DNA of 64,000 bases from Verrucosispora sioxanthis (GCF_010560025.1 NZ_SAIY01000010.1:62001-126000); one strand, 5' to 3'; shown: positions 24,943 through 37,531, numbered from the stretch's first letter. Notes: generated by a model not told the origin, from the letters alone. Program-made: numbers and translations.

Positions 24943-25284
24943 GTGCTGGTGACCAACCGGTTCGTGGTCGACGAAGACGTCGCCGAGGCGTTCGCCGCCC
25001 GGGCCCACGCGGCCCTCGCGGCGCTGGCCGCCCGGCCCGGCTACCAGCGCGGACAGCTGGTCCGGGCACTGGACGACCCCCGTCACTGGTGCCTGGTCAC
25101 CGAATGGGAGTCGGTGGGCACCTACCGCCGCGCCCTCGGCGGATTCGACGTGAAGATCACTGCGGTGCCGCTGCTCGCCGAGAGTCTCGACGAGCCGTCC
25201 GCGTACGAGCCGTTGGCGACCGCCGTACCGGGCGGGGACGTGGTCACGGTGGCCAGCGACCGGGCTGCGGGTCCTTACCGCTGA
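24943..25284 (+). CDS. antibiotic biosynthesis monooxygenase (ABM)-domain protein
   Basis: A 113-residue ferredoxin-like alpha/beta-barrel protein. It has LVTNRFVVDEDVAEAFAARAHAAL, GYQRGQLVRALDDPRHWCLVTEWES and VKITAVPLLAESLDEPSAYEP, the usual ABM-fold pattern. Members include quinone-forming monooxygenases and haem-degrading enzymes, and nothing here tells which. GTG 24943 follows a GAGGAGGAG ribosome site. Confidence 0.75.
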   Translation: MLVTNRFVVDEDVAEAFAARAHAALAALAARPGYQRGQLVRALDDPRHWCLVTEWESVGTYRRALGGFDVKITAVPLLAESLDEPSAYEPLATAVPGGDVVTVASDRAAGPYR

Positions 25285-25296
25285 GTCGCCGGGCAC

Positions 25297-25302
25297 TACG
25301 CT
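25297..25302 (+). promoter_or_regulatory. -10 box of a leaderless start
   Basis: TACGCT lies 7 nt before ATG 25310 with no Shine-Dalgarno sequence. Confidence 0.55.
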
Positions 25303-25309
25303 GGCTCCT

Positions 25310-26092
25310 ATGACCGCTCCCGGACCGGCAGCCCCACCGCCAGACCCCTCGCTGCCCGGCCAGCAGGGACCTCAGGCGGCGGGCGAAAGCGGCCCGCCGG
25401 CCGCCTCCGGCCTGCCGTCCACTGACGGCACCGGTGCCAGGCCCGCCGCCGAGACCGCCGGGTCGCCGCCCACCGGCCCGACCACGTCGCCCGGCACCGA
25501 CCCGGTGCCGGACGCCAACCGACAGCCGCCGGGCCAAATGCTGCCCACCTCGCCGTCCGCTGGTCAGGTGCCGTCCGTCCCGTCGTCCGATCCGATGCCG
25601 TCCGGTCCGCAACAGGGTGCGCCGGTGCCGCCGCCCGGGCCCGGGGTGGCACCGCCGTTCGCGGCACCGCCGACCGAGGGAGGTCGGTCCCGGCTCTGGC
25701 TCGGTCTCGGCGCGGGAGCGCTGGCCCTGCTGCTCTGTTGCGGCGGTGGCGGCACCGCGGTCGTCGGCCTGCTGGTCAGTGGGGTGCAGGCGATCGAGGA
25801 GCAGGGCCGCACGGTCTCCGGCGACTACTACCGGGCCCTCTCCGACGGTGACTACGGGCGGGCGTACGACCAGCTCTGCGAGGACGCCCGGCGGCGCGAG
25901 TCCCGGCAGGAGTTCGAACGCCGCTCCGCCGCCGAACCGCAGATCTCCTCCTACCGGGTCGGCGAGGTGGACACCACCACGCTCACCGTGCCGGTGGAGG
26001 TGACCTACCGTGGCGGCGGCCAGGAACGCCAGCAGGTCGTGCTCGCCCAGGATCCGCAGACCGGCGGCATGGAGGTCTGCGGAGTCAACTGA
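25310..26092 (+). CDS. Pro-rich single-pass membrane protein
   Basis: A 260-residue protein. About 120 residues of Pro/Gly/Ser-rich disordered cytoplasmic sequence are followed by a Gly/Ala/Leu membrane segment (LWLGLGAGALALLLCCGGGGTAVVGLLV). A ~100-residue outside domain (SGDYYRALSDGDYGRAYDQLCEDARRR) resembles DUF4878-type small alpha/beta domains. The function is unknown. The start is set by a leaderless TACGCT box. Confidence 0.65.
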   Translation: MTAPGPAAPPPDPSLPGQQGPQAAGESGPPAASGLPSTDGTGARPAAETAGSPPTGPTTSPGTDPVPDANRQPPGQMLPTSPSAGQVPSVPSSDPMPSGPQQGAPVPPPGPGVAPPFAAPPTEGGRSRLWLGLGAGALALLLCCGGGGTAVVGLLVSGVQAIEEQGRTVSGDYYRALSDGDYGRAYDQLCEDARRRESRQEFERRSAAEPQISSYRVGEVDTTTLTVPVEVTYRGGGQERQQVVLAQDPQTGGMEVCGVN

Positions 26093-26113
26093 CCGGCCGC
26101 AGGTAATGTGCTG

Positions 26114-26151
26114 GGTTCGGGACCGCACCGGTCGTACCGTGGTCCCGAACC
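26114..26151. promoter_or_regulatory. hairpin upstream of glyS
   Basis: GGTTCGGGACC pairs perfectly with GGTCCCGAACC around a 16-nt loop. It lies 22 bp after the preceding gene and 53 bp before glyS. It may terminate the first gene or belong to the glyS leader; I see no T-box specifier or antiterminator motif. Confidence 0.5.
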
Positions 26152-26204
26152 GTCCCCGCCGACCGTGACGTCCCCGCCGACCGCCAGTCGGCGTAGGAGG
26201 AAAA

Positions 26205-27584
<1,380 letters not shown>

Positions 27585-27717
27585 TTTCCGCCCCGCCCGG
27601 GCCCGCCGGCCGATCCGGCGGCCCGGGACGGGCGCGACGGTCGAGCCGACTGGCATCCATGGCCAATGATGTCTTCAGGCGGACGTATCCGCACGGAGAC
27701 GACGAAGGGCCGACGAC

Positions 27718-28569
27718 GTGGAGCCGGAAGCACGCGAGGAGATCTTCGAGCGGGCGCGGGAGCTCTCCACCCGGCCGGCGGGCTGGCGGCAGGCGGACGC
27801 GCTCTGGCTGCGGGTCATCGAGGCGTACCGGCAGGCGGTCGCGGGTGGCCGGGCCGACCGGCACGATCAACGCCAGCTGGCCCGGGCCCTGTGGCGGCAC
27901 GGCATGGTGTTGGCCGGCATGGGCCGCCACGAACGGGCGAAGGAGGCGGGCCACGAGGCCATCGTGCTGTTCGCGGAGATCCATCAGGCGGTGAAGGCGG
28001 AGCATCCGGATCCGACCCAGCCGCGGCGGGACGAGGCGCTGGCCGAGCTGATCACCGCGTTTGTGGACTCCGGCGAGTCGGCGTTCGTGGCCGGCAGCCC
28101 CGGTGTCCGGCTGCAGTTGCTGGAGAAGGCGATCGAGATCGGTCTGTACACCGCCGGTCCGGCACCCGGTGCGGGGCCGCGCACCCGCGCGGCGATGGCC
28201 ACCGCCTACCACAACTACGCGAACGCTCTGCTGCACCGCCATCAGGAGCAGGGTGCGGCGTCCGATGTCCAGGAGGCGGTGCTTGCTGGTTCCCGGGCGA
28301 CGGAGCTGCGCCTGAAGGCGCTCGACCCGCATCAGCCGATCACCATCTGGGAGCTGGCCAACACGTACTCGATCTACGCGCCGGCGCTGCTGATGATCGG
28401 CGACGTCGAGCGTGCCCGGTTGGTGGTCGATCAGGGCCTCCAGCTGACCGAACTGCTCGGTATGGCCGGGCTGGAGATCCGGCAGAAGCTGGCGGGGACG
28501 GCGGAGCTGATGCGCGGAGCCTCGGGGCCCGATCGCGGAGGTAGCCGGTGGCCGTGGCAACGGCGCTGA
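27718..28569 (+). CDS. hypothetical TPR-like helical protein
   Basis: A 283-residue, all-helical, Ala/Glu/Arg-rich protein with repeated 30-40 residue helical pairs (WLRVIEAYRQAVAGG, RALWRHGMVLAGMGRHERAKEAGHEAI, ARLVVDQGLQLTELLG) that look like degenerate TPRs. It probably mediates protein contacts, and no enzymatic motif is seen. GTG 27718 is preceded by GAAGGG. It ends 24 bp before dusB. Confidence 0.62.
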   Translation: MEPEAREEIFERARELSTRPAGWRQADALWLRVIEAYRQAVAGGRADRHDQRQLARALWRHGMVLAGMGRHERAKEAGHEAIVLFAEIHQAVKAEHPDPTQPRRDEALAELITAFVDSGESAFVAGSPGVRLQLLEKAIEIGLYTAGPAPGAGPRTRAAMATAYHNYANALLHRHQEQGAASDVQEAVLAGSRATELRLKALDPHQPITIWELANTYSIYAPALLMIGDVERARLVVDQGLQLTELLGMAGLEIRQKLAGTAELMRGASGPDRGGSRWPWQRR

Positions 28570-28581
28570 CCACGGCCCCCG

Positions 28582-28587
28582 TACCCT
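28582..28587 (+). promoter_or_regulatory. -10 box of leaderless dusB
   Basis: TACCCT ends 6 nt before GTG 28594. There is no ribosome site, which supports the GTG as both transcript and protein start. Confidence 0.5.
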
Positions 28588-28593
28588 TGAGCG

Positions 28594-29772
28594 GTGGAAA
28601 CCGCCCTCCCTCCCGCCGCCGACCGGCCGTCGCTGAGCATTGGGCCGCACCAGGTGTGGCCGCCGGTGGTGCTCGCCCCGATGGCCGGCATCACAAACGT
28701 CGGCTTTCGCCAGCTCTGCCGGGAGCAGGGCGGCGGCATCTACGTCTGCGAGATGATCACGACGGTCGCCCTGGTCGAGCGGAACCCGAAGACGCTGCGG
28801 ATGATCGCGTTCGGGGCGGACGAGCGCCCGCGCAGCCTCCAGCTCTACGGCACCGACCCGGAAACCGCCGCCGCCGCCGTGCGGATCGTGGTCGAACGGG
28901 ACCTCGCCGATCACATCGACCTGAACTTCGGCTGCCCGGTGCCGAAGGTGACCCGTCGCGGTGGCGGCGCGGCACTGCCCTGGCGGCGGCGGCTCTTCGC
29001 CCGCCTGGTGCGCGCCGCGGTGGACGCCGCGTCACCCGCCGGGGTGCCGGTCACGGTCAAGATGCGCAAGGGCATCGACGACGACCACCTGACGTACGTC
29101 GAGGCGGGGCTGGCCGCCCAGGAGGCTGGCGTCGCCGCGGTCGCCCTGCACGGTCGTACGGCCGCGCAGCGCTACTCGGGCACCGCCGACTGGGATGCCA
29201 TCGCGACCCTGAAGCAGGCGCTCGACGTGCCGGTGCTCGGCAACGGCGACATCTGGGAGGCCGACGACGCTCTGCGGATGGTGGCGCACACCGGGGTCGA
29301 CGGCGTGGTCATCGGTCGCGGCTGCCTCGGCCGCCCGTGGCTCTTCGCCGACCTGGAGGCGGCGTTCAACGGCTCGCCGCAGCGCCGGCTGCCCACCCTC
29401 GGCGAGGTCGCGGTGACCATGCGCCGGCACGCCGAGCTGCTGGTCGAGCAGTTCACCGCCGGCGCCCGCAATCCCGCCCGGGGTGAGCGGGACGGCTGCA
29501 CCGACTTCCGTAAGCACGTGGCCTGGTACCTCAAGGGTTTCCCGGTCGGCAGCGAGCTGCGCCGCTCCCTGGCGATGATCGACAGCCTGGCCCAGCTCGA
29601 CGACCTGCTCGGCAAGCTGGACCCGGCCGTGCCGTTCCCGGTGGAGACGTTGGGTCAGCCGCGCGGTCGCATCAACTCACCGGGCAAGGTTTTCCTGCCC
29701 GACGGCTGGCTGGCCAGCCGCGACGACGACACCGTTCCCGAGGGCGCCGAGCTGGACGACTCCGGCGGCTGA
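28594..29772 (+). CDS. dusB: tRNA-dihydrouridine synthase, DusB-type
   Basis: Reduces uridines in tRNA D-loops with FMN and NADPH. The 392-residue TIM-barrel protein has VVLAPMAGITNVGFRQLC, the DLNFGCPVPKVTRRGGGAAL motif with the catalytic Cys, VKMRKGIDDDH, LHGRTAAQRYSG and GNGDIWEADDA...VIGRGCLGRPW. The C-terminal helical domain is complete. A leaderless TACCCT box fixes GTG 28594. Confidence 0.95.
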   Translation: METALPPAADRPSLSIGPHQVWPPVVLAPMAGITNVGFRQLCREQGGGIYVCEMITTVALVERNPKTLRMIAFGADERPRSLQLYGTDPETAAAAVRIVVERDLADHIDLNFGCPVPKVTRRGGGAALPWRRRLFARLVRAAVDAASPAGVPVTVKMRKGIDDDHLTYVEAGLAAQEAGVAAVALHGRTAAQRYSGTADWDAIATLKQALDVPVLGNGDIWEADDALRMVAHTGVDGVVIGRGCLGRPWLFADLEAAFNGSPQRRLPTLGEVAVTMRRHAELLVEQFTAGARNPARGERDGCTDFRKHVAWYLKGFPVGSELRRSLAMIDSLAQLDDLLGKLDPAVPFPVETLGQPRGRINSPGKVFLPDGWLASRDDDTVPEGAELDDSGG

Positions 29773-29896
29773 CCCCGCCAACGCCGGGTTCTCGCAGCCA
29801 CCAACCCGTCACCGCGGCGTCCGGTCGCCGCCTGCCTTGCGGCGTCCACCGCCTGTCGCCGTGGCCGCCCGCCGCCCGCTGCCCGCTGGCGGTGAG

Positions 29897-29959
29897 CCAG
29901 CAACATCGGGGATGTTGCTGGCTGGCCGTGGCGTGACACAGCAACATCCCCGATGTTGT
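29897..29959. repeat. pair of inverted palindromes, CAGCAACATC family
   Basis: Copy 1 (29897-29921) is a perfect hairpin, CCAGCAACATC-GGG-GATGTTGCTGG. Copy 2 (29939-29959) is the same sequence inverted, with a CCC centre. The two can also pair with each other. A second such pair is at 36291-36354. Confidence 0.75.
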
Positions 29960-30034
29960 CGTCTTCCCGGGGCCGGGGCGGGGCGGGGGGTGGTCGGGGC
30001 GGGGCGGGGGTTGGTCGGGGTGGAGGTGGGGACG

Positions 30035-30070
30035 ACGAAGGGCCGGCCCCGGGTGGGGTCGGCCCTTCGT
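30035..30070 (-). terminator. terminator of the C39 peptidase gene
   Basis: Two 16-nt arms (ACGAAGGGCCGGCCCC and its partner) pair at 15 of 16 positions around a GGGT loop, 14 bp after the stop of the leftward gene. Confidence 0.75.
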
Positions 30071-30083
30071 GGTGTTGGGGTTG

Positions 30084-30740
30084 TCAGGAGGTGGCGCTGT
30101 AGCCGCGGGTGGCGATCCAGTCGGCCAGGGTGTCGATGTTCATCCGGTAGGAGGCCTGGGTGGGGTCGGCGGAGTCGGCGATGGTGACGGTGTCGCCGCC
30201 GTCGCGGTAGCCGACGATGCTGATGTAGTGGCCGCCTTCGAAGCTGTGGGTGGTGCCGTCGGTGTCGGTGGCGGTGCCGGCGATGTTGGCGACCACGGCG
30301 CGGCCGTTGTCGACGGTGGCGACGATGTCGTCGCGCAGCTTGTCGGTCTGCTTGTCGTCGGCCTTGGGGCTGGCGATCTCGACCGAGCGGTAGACGTCCT
30401 TGCCGGTCTCCTTGTTGAGTACCGGGGTGATGTCGTTGATGGAGTTGGTGCCGGCCTCGGTGGTGCGCATTTCCTTGGCCATGGTGTCGACGTCGATGTT
30501 CTTGCCCTGCACGCTCAGGGCGTTGCGGGCGGCGGCGGGGCCGCAGTAGTAGAAGTTGGGCTGGGCTTCGTAGCGGACGCCGAGTTCGCGTTCGCCGCCG
30601 GGCTTGCGGTCGGCCTGGATGGCGGCGGGCTTGGTGGCCGGTGCGGCGTGGGCGGCGACGGCGGGGCCGGCGATGCCACCGGCGGTGGCGGCGGCTGCGG
30701 CGATGGTCAGGGCGGTCTTGCGCAGGATGGTGGTAGCCAT
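30084..30740 (-). CDS. secreted C39-family (papain-like) peptidase
   Basis: A 218-residue exported protein. A basic start and Ala-rich signal peptide end at about AHA-A (residue 32). The mature part has the catalytic pattern NFYYCGPAAARNAL (Cys66), EGGHYISIVGYRDGG (His171) and IADSAD (Asp189), as in bacteriocin-processing C39 peptidases. Here it is a free secreted protein, without transporter domains. ATG 30740 is preferred over an in-frame GTG at 30752 because the purine-rich site GAAAGG suits the ATG. Upstream lie five promoter-like 30-bp repeats. Confidence 0.83.
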   Translation of the reverse strand: MATTILRKTALTIAAAAATAGGIAGPAVAAHAAPATKPAAIQADRKPGGERELGVRYEAQPNFYYCGPAAARNALSVQGKNIDVDTMAKEMRTTEAGTNSINDITPVLNKETGKDVYRSVEIASPKADDKQTDKLRDDIVATVDNGRAVVANIAGTATDTDGTTHSFEGGHYISIVGYRDGGDTVTIADSADPTQASYRMNIDTLADWIATRGYSATS

Positions 30741-30864
30741 GATGATCTGCACCTTTCGGTCGGGGGTGCGCGCGGCGGTGCCCGCGTGGGGGGTGCGGGT
30801 GGGCCGTGCGGAAAGGGGATGATCGTTGCTACGCGCTGTCCGGCGGGTCGGTGCCCGGGACGTG

Positions 30865-30894
30865 GTGTAACGCCGGGTGGGCCGGGCCCATTCC
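30865..30894 (-). promoter_or_regulatory. ECF-type promoter-like repeat, unit 1
   Basis: Minus strand GGAAT-N17-CGTTACAC. It is the unit closest to the C39 peptidase gene and would start transcription about 117 nt before its ATG. The spacer is nearly identical to units 2 and 3. Confidence 0.6.
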
Positions 30895-30914
30895 CGTAGG
30901 CTCGCGGGCCGGGG

Positions 30915-30945
30915 ATGTAACGCCGGGTGGGCCGGGGGTGATTCC
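30915..30945 (-). promoter_or_regulatory. ECF-type promoter-like repeat, unit 2
   Basis: Minus strand GGAAT-N18-CGTTACAT. One extra C in the spacer compared with the other units. Confidence 0.55.
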
Positions 30946-30967
30946 AGGGGGCTCGCGGCCCGGCCAG

Positions 30968-30997
30968 GTGTAACGCCGGGTGGGCCGGGGTCATTCC
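30968..30997 (-). promoter_or_regulatory. ECF-type promoter-like repeat, unit 3
   Basis: Minus strand GGAAT-N17-CGTTACAC. Confidence 0.55.
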
Positions 30998-31044
30998 GGG
31001 GGCCTCGCCGGGGGAGGCGGCTGGCACTGCGGATGTTCCGGGGG

Positions 31045-31074
31045 GTGTAACGCCCGGCGGCGGGGGGTCATTCC
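31045..31074 (-). promoter_or_regulatory. ECF-type promoter-like repeat, unit 4
   Basis: Minus strand GGAAT-N17-CGTTACAC. The spacer has diverged from units 1-3 while both boxes are unchanged. Confidence 0.55.
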
Positions 31075-31120
31075 GACCCGGGCCGGGGGCGGCGCTCGGA
31101 GGCGCTCGTGGTTACGCCAT

Positions 31121-31150
31121 GTACAACCACCGGACCGGGCCCACGATTCC
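31121..31150 (-). promoter_or_regulatory. ECF-type promoter-like repeat, unit 5 (divergent)
   Basis: Minus strand GGAAT-N17-GGTTGTAC. The upstream box and total length are kept, the second box is imperfect, and the spacer is unrelated to units 1-4. Confidence 0.35.
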
Positions 31151-31339
31151 GCCGGTGCGGTGACCGACGCCACCACAAAGAGGCCGAAACCGGATATCCG
31201 GTGCAGGTGGCAACCGAACTGGTTACTCGTCAGCTCATCGCCTGCCGGTGAAGCCGGCGGTGCGGAGTGATCCGGGCGCTGGGGTGCTTTGGGGTGATTG
31301 TCGTGGTCTGGTGGGTGGCTGGCGGAGCGGTGGAGCGCG

Positions 31340-33217
31340 TCACTCCTGGCCGGGCGCTGTTCCTGGGCGGACTGGCGGGTCGCTCGAAGGGCTGACCGGC
31401 GGGTGCTCGAGCGGGTCGCCGCTTGGCGACGGCCTGCGCGGGGCGGGCACCGGCATTGCCGGAGCCGACCAGGGCAGCTCGGGAGAGCGGTGGTACGCGA
31501 TGCCCGCGGTGGCCCAACGGGGGCCGTGCTGCGCGAGCCGCCGCCGGAACGAGTCCCAGTCGTGCGTCGAGCGGGGAGACCAGCCCAGCTCGGCGATGGC
31601 GGGCAGCCGGGGGAGCAGCATGTACTCGATTTCGGCGAGGGTGGTCACCGACTCGGTCCACAGCGGCGCCTCGACGCCGAGCACCGCCTCGGCCGGTACG
31701 CCCACCAGGTGGGTGGCCGGATCCCAGTCGTACGCCCGGCGTACGTCGATCAACCCGGCCCAGTCGTGTCCGATCGGGGTGTCCGGGGCGTACTTCATGT
31801 CGAGATACGCGTGGTTGCCGGGGGAGAGGATCAGTCGAGCGCCCCGGCGTACCGCCTCGGCGGTCACCGGGTCGTCGCCGGTCGTGCCCCACCACTGCAG
31901 GATCCGCCCGTCGCAGTGGGAGGCCGGGGCGATCTGGTGCCAGCCGATCACGTCCCGGCCCAGCCCGGCCACGATGCGTTGCGTCCGGTCGACGAAGCCG
32001 GCGTACACCTCGGCGGGCACCTTGAACGCCTCGTCGCCGCCGATGTGCAGCCACCTCCCGGGAGTGAGCGCGGCGATCTCGCCGAGCACGTCGGCGACGA
32101 AGTCGTAGGTGCGCTCGCTGGCTGGATCGACGTAGCTGAAGCCGACCTCGGTGCCGGTGTACGGCGGCGGCGCGACCCGGTCGGGGGCCAGCTCGCCGTA
32201 CGCGGTCAACGCGGCGTTCGTGTGACCGGGCAGGTCGATCTCGGGGATCACGGTGATGTGCCGGTCGGCGGCGTACGCCATGATCCGTCGGTAGTCGGCC
32301 CGGGTGTAGTACCCGCCGGGGGCGTCGCCGACCGCACCGGCCCCGCCGACGGTGGCCAGCCGGGGCCAGGAGTCGATCGCGATTCGCCAGCCCTGGTCGT
32401 CGGTGAGGTGCAGGTGCAGCCGGTTGAGCTTGTACCGGGCCAGGTGGTCGATCACCCGCAGCACGTCGGTGACGCCGAAGAAGTGCCGGGCCACGTCGAG
32501 CATCGCGCCCCGGTGCGGATAGCGGGGACGGTCGAGGATCGACCCGCCGGGCAGCACCCAGCGTTCGGTGACCGGGGTGGCGCTCTCGACGGCGGCCGGC
32601 AGCAGCTGTCGCAGTGTCTGCACCCCGTGGAAGAGGCCGGCGGCGGTGCCGGCGGCGATGCGTACGCCGTCGGTGCCGATGTCGAGCCGGTAGCCCTCCG
32701 CGCCCAGGGCCACCTCGTCGGTCAGCACGAGGGCGATGCCGCCGGCCGGGACGGGCGCGGTGGTGTCGGCCACCGGCAGCGGGTATCCGGTGGCCGGACG
32801 CAGCAGCGCGGCGAGCTGCCCGGCGACGGCCACAGCGGCCGGATCGGCGCTGACCCGGATCACCGCGTCGACCGAGAGCAGGTAGTCGCCCGAGGCGTCC
32901 GGCTCGACCCGTTCCGGCGCGGGCACCACGTCGCCCAGCCGGGCCGGTGCCGGCGGTGCGAGCAGCGCCGCCGCCTTGCGCTCCGCCGCCCGGGCCAACT
33001 CCTCGGCGGTACGCCCGGAAGCCTGAGCCGCGTCGTCGGCACCCGCGGCGGTCTCGGCCTCGGCGTTCGTCCGGGCGGCGAGCCCGCCACCAGCGCCGCT
33101 CCGGTCCGCTGCGGCGGTCTCCCGCTGCGGGGCGGGCGCTGCCTCGGCGGGGGCGGTGACGGCGGCGGGGCGGGTCGGGTCGAGTGGTTCCGGTGCGGTG
33201 CTGGACGGGGTGGACAC
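31340..33217 (-). CDS. beta-N-acetylhexosaminidase, glycoside hydrolase family 20
   Basis: A 625-residue enzyme releasing terminal GlcNAc/GalNAc, probably in chitin-oligosaccharide or cell-wall recycling. A ~90-residue Ala/Glu-rich disordered start precedes the GH20b domain. The GH20 barrel follows, with RGAMLDVARHFFGVTDVLRVID, LHLHLTDDQGWRIAI, PEIDLPGHTNAAL and the catalytic pair in WLHIGGDEAFKV. The C-terminal ~40 residues are Pro-rich. No signal peptide is visible, so it looks cytoplasmic. GTG 33217 has GGGAG 6 nt upstream; an in-frame ATG at 33274 lacks one. Confidence 0.92.
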   Translation of the reverse strand: MSTPSSTAPEPLDPTRPAAVTAPAEAAPAPQRETAAADRSGAGGGLAARTNAEAETAAGADDAAQASGRTAEELARAAERKAAALLAPPAPARLGDVVPAPERVEPDASGDYLLSVDAVIRVSADPAAVAVAGQLAALLRPATGYPLPVADTTAPVPAGGIALVLTDEVALGAEGYRLDIGTDGVRIAAGTAAGLFHGVQTLRQLLPAAVESATPVTERWVLPGGSILDRPRYPHRGAMLDVARHFFGVTDVLRVIDHLARYKLNRLHLHLTDDQGWRIAIDSWPRLATVGGAGAVGDAPGGYYTRADYRRIMAYAADRHITVIPEIDLPGHTNAALTAYGELAPDRVAPPPYTGTEVGFSYVDPASERTYDFVADVLGEIAALTPGRWLHIGGDEAFKVPAEVYAGFVDRTQRIVAGLGRDVIGWHQIAPASHCDGRILQWWGTTGDDPVTAEAVRRGARLILSPGNHAYLDMKYAPDTPIGHDWAGLIDVRRAYDWDPATHLVGVPAEAVLGVEAPLWTESVTTLAEIEYMLLPRLPAIAELGWSPRSTHDWDSFRRRLAQHGPRWATAGIAYHRSPELPWSAPAMPVPAPRRPSPSGDPLEHPPVSPSSDPPVRPGTAPGQE

Positions 33218-33529
33218 GAGAACTCCCGAGGGGGTGTATTCGCGGCGGTTGTGGCAATGGTGCGAGGTGATCACAGAGCGTGCCGTCTAGCGTACGGGGA
33301 GGCCGGCAATTGCGTGAATGTGCGCGTGGAACCGTTCCCAAAAACTGTCACGAACGCGAAGAGTCGTGATTGCTGTGCCTATTGTCACCGAATGCTCCCG
33401 GGCCGCGCGTTGTTCGCTTAGCCTTCGCCCACCGATCGGCACGACTCCCCGGATTACCAGCCAGTGGATTCGGGGTATCAGAAAACTGAACCTTCGTTAA
33501 GTGTCAGTCCGGGCGCGTGGGAGGCTCTG
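33218..33529. other. 312-bp divergent promoter region
   Basis: Separates the leftward hexosaminidase from the rightward ppdK. It is less GC-rich than average (33310-33400), as expected for promoters. I looked for a DasR-type box (TGGTCTAGACCA) and did not find one. Confidence 0.4.
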
Positions 33530-36265
<2,736 letters not shown>

Positions 36266-36290
36266 CCGCCCACCCCGCCAGGTCGGGAGG

Positions 36291-36354
36291 CAGCAACATC
36301 GGGGATTTTGCTGTGTCGAGCCGCATCGAGGCAGCACCATCCCCGATGTTGTCG
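36291..36354. repeat. pair of inverted palindromes, CAGCAACATC family (second locus)
   Basis: CAGCAACATCGGGGATTTTG (36291 on) and its inverted partner CAGCACCATCCCCGATGTTG (from 36332) repeat the element at 29897-29959 with two substitutions. It lies between the convergent ppdK and roadblock genes, so it probably also acts as a terminator. Confidence 0.75.
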
Positions 36355-36386
36355 CCTGTCGCGGGTGTCCGGGGTGGTAGTGGCGG

Positions 36387-36887
36387 TCAGATTGGGGGGC
36401 GGCGCCAGGTGATGGACTGCGCGCGGCGGGGGCGCTGGTTCGGCAACGTGGCCATCGGGGTGCGCACCGCCAGCGGGGCGTGCGGATCCGCCTGGTGGGG
36501 CAGCAACGTCGGCTGGCGGCAGGCGGCCAGGGCCGGGCCGGTACGCCGGACCACCGCACGGGCCTCCTCGCGCAGCGCCGCCAGATCCGCCCCCGGTGCG
36601 GTGACCAGGGTCAGCAGGGCGTCCCGCCCGGCCGGGTAGGTGACCACGCAACCGGCCGCGGTGTGCACCACGGACTCGTGGAACTCGCCCTGCCGTACGG
36701 TGGCCGTCATCCGGTGCCCGAGACCGAAGCTGGCCGCGGCCAGCGCCGCCAGGTGAGTGGCGTCGGTCGTGGGCAGGTCGCTGGAGATGAGCAGGCCGTC
36801 CGTGCCGGCGAGAACCGTGCCGGAGACCTCGGGACGGCGTCGACGCAGCCCGCGCAGCTCGGTGCCCATCATCGTTTCCGCGTTCAC
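36387..36887 (-). CDS. roadblock/LC7-domain protein
   Basis: A 166-residue protein with the roadblock core (VSGTVLAGTDGLLISSDLP...HLAALAAASFGLGHRMTATV...VVHTAAGCVVTYPAGRDALLTLVTAPGADLAAL). Such proteins regulate small Ras-like GTPases. The C-terminal 45 residues are extra and basic. No GTPase or histidine kinase gene is adjacent, so it is an orphan here. GTG 36887 has a GGGAGAG site. Confidence 0.78.
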   Translation of the reverse strand: MNAETMMGTELRGLRRRRPEVSGTVLAGTDGLLISSDLPTTDATHLAALAAASFGLGHRMTATVRQGEFHESVVHTAAGCVVTYPAGRDALLTLVTAPGADLAALREEARAVVRRTGPALAACRQPTLLPHQADPHAPLAVRTPMATLPNQRPRRAQSITWRRPPI

Positions 36888-37177
36888 GATCGTGTCTCTC
36901 CCACCGGTCGTGTCTCGCCGCAACAGGTGACGTTCCGCAGTGGCGACGCTACCCGTGCACGTCGATGAGTGCGATCCCGTCACCGTCGGCAATCGGACGA
37001 CAACTCTCGTCTGATCGGAGGATGTGGACCCGCCGGGGGCACGTCGTCGGCGCGCCGAACCGAGCCCCCGGGCGTAACCTGACTTCGCCCGTGGACCGTC
37101 GTTTCGCGAAGGGGTGGCCGGATGGGATCCCGTACCGAGTTGTCAGAGGCTGTCGGTGTCGCGGCGGCGGTGTCCGC

Positions 37178-37531
37178 ATGACCGCCGTGTGGGAGAGCCT
37201 GACCGTCGACGCCCGTGATCCGGGCCGGCTGGCCCGCTGGTGGGCCGAGGCGCTCGGGTACCAGGTGGTCGAGGAGCGGCCGGACGAGGTGGAGATCCGG
37301 CAGAGCGCGGATCGGCTGCCGGGCATCGTCTTCGTACCCGTGACCGGGGCCAAGGCCGGCAAGAATCGGCTGCACCTCGACCTGCGGCCGACCGACCGGG
37401 AGGCCGAGGTGGAGCGGCTCGTCGACATGGGGGCCCGGCACGTCGACATCGGCCAGGACGGCGACGACTGGACGGTGCTGGCCGACCCGGAGGGCAACGA
37501 GTTCTGCGTGCTGCGGCAGCGTGGGGATTGA
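37178..37531 (+). CDS. VOC-family (glyoxalase-like) protein
   Basis: A 117-residue vicinal-oxygen-chelate fold protein: WESLTVDARDPGRLARWWAEALGYQVV, NRLHLDLRPTDREAEVERLVDMGA and WTVLADPEGNEFCVLRQR. The metal-ligand pattern (His in LHLDL, Glu near the end) is partly kept. The substrate is unknown. Its stop overlaps the TTG start of dgt. Confidence 0.82.
   Translation: MTAVWESLTVDARDPGRLARWWAEALGYQVVEERPDEVEIRQSADRLPGIVFVPVTGAKAGKNRLHLDLRPTDREAEVERLVDMGARHVDIGQDGDDWTVLADPEGNEFCVLRQRGD

Larger units (their letters stand above)
29773..30083. other. 311-bp convergent intergenic region
   Basis: Between dusB and the leftward C39 peptidase gene. It holds the double palindrome at 29897-29959, a G-rich stretch of GGGGCGGGG-type repeats (about 29973-30030) and the peptidase terminator (30035-30070). 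No gene is seen. Confidence 0.6.
30741..31339. other. 599-bp intergenic region with tandem promoter-like repeats
   Basis: Between the C39 peptidase start and the hexosaminidase 3' end (both leftward). It contains five 30-31 bp repeats (30865-31150) and otherwise GC-rich spacer. Open frames here lack ribosome sites and codon bias. Confidence 0.6.

Noticed and set aside
26093..26204. T-box riboswitch for glyS
   Set aside because: A hairpin is present but there is no T-box consensus, specifier loop or antiterminator.
30865..31150. CRISPR-like array
   Set aside because: Only four or five units, GC-rich and not palindromic, irregular spacing, and no cas genes; promoter-like boxes explain the conservation better.
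33218..33529. DasR operator for the hexosaminidase
   Set aside because: Searched for the TGGTCTAGACCA core; only an unrelated ACCAGCCAGTGG-like stretch is present.
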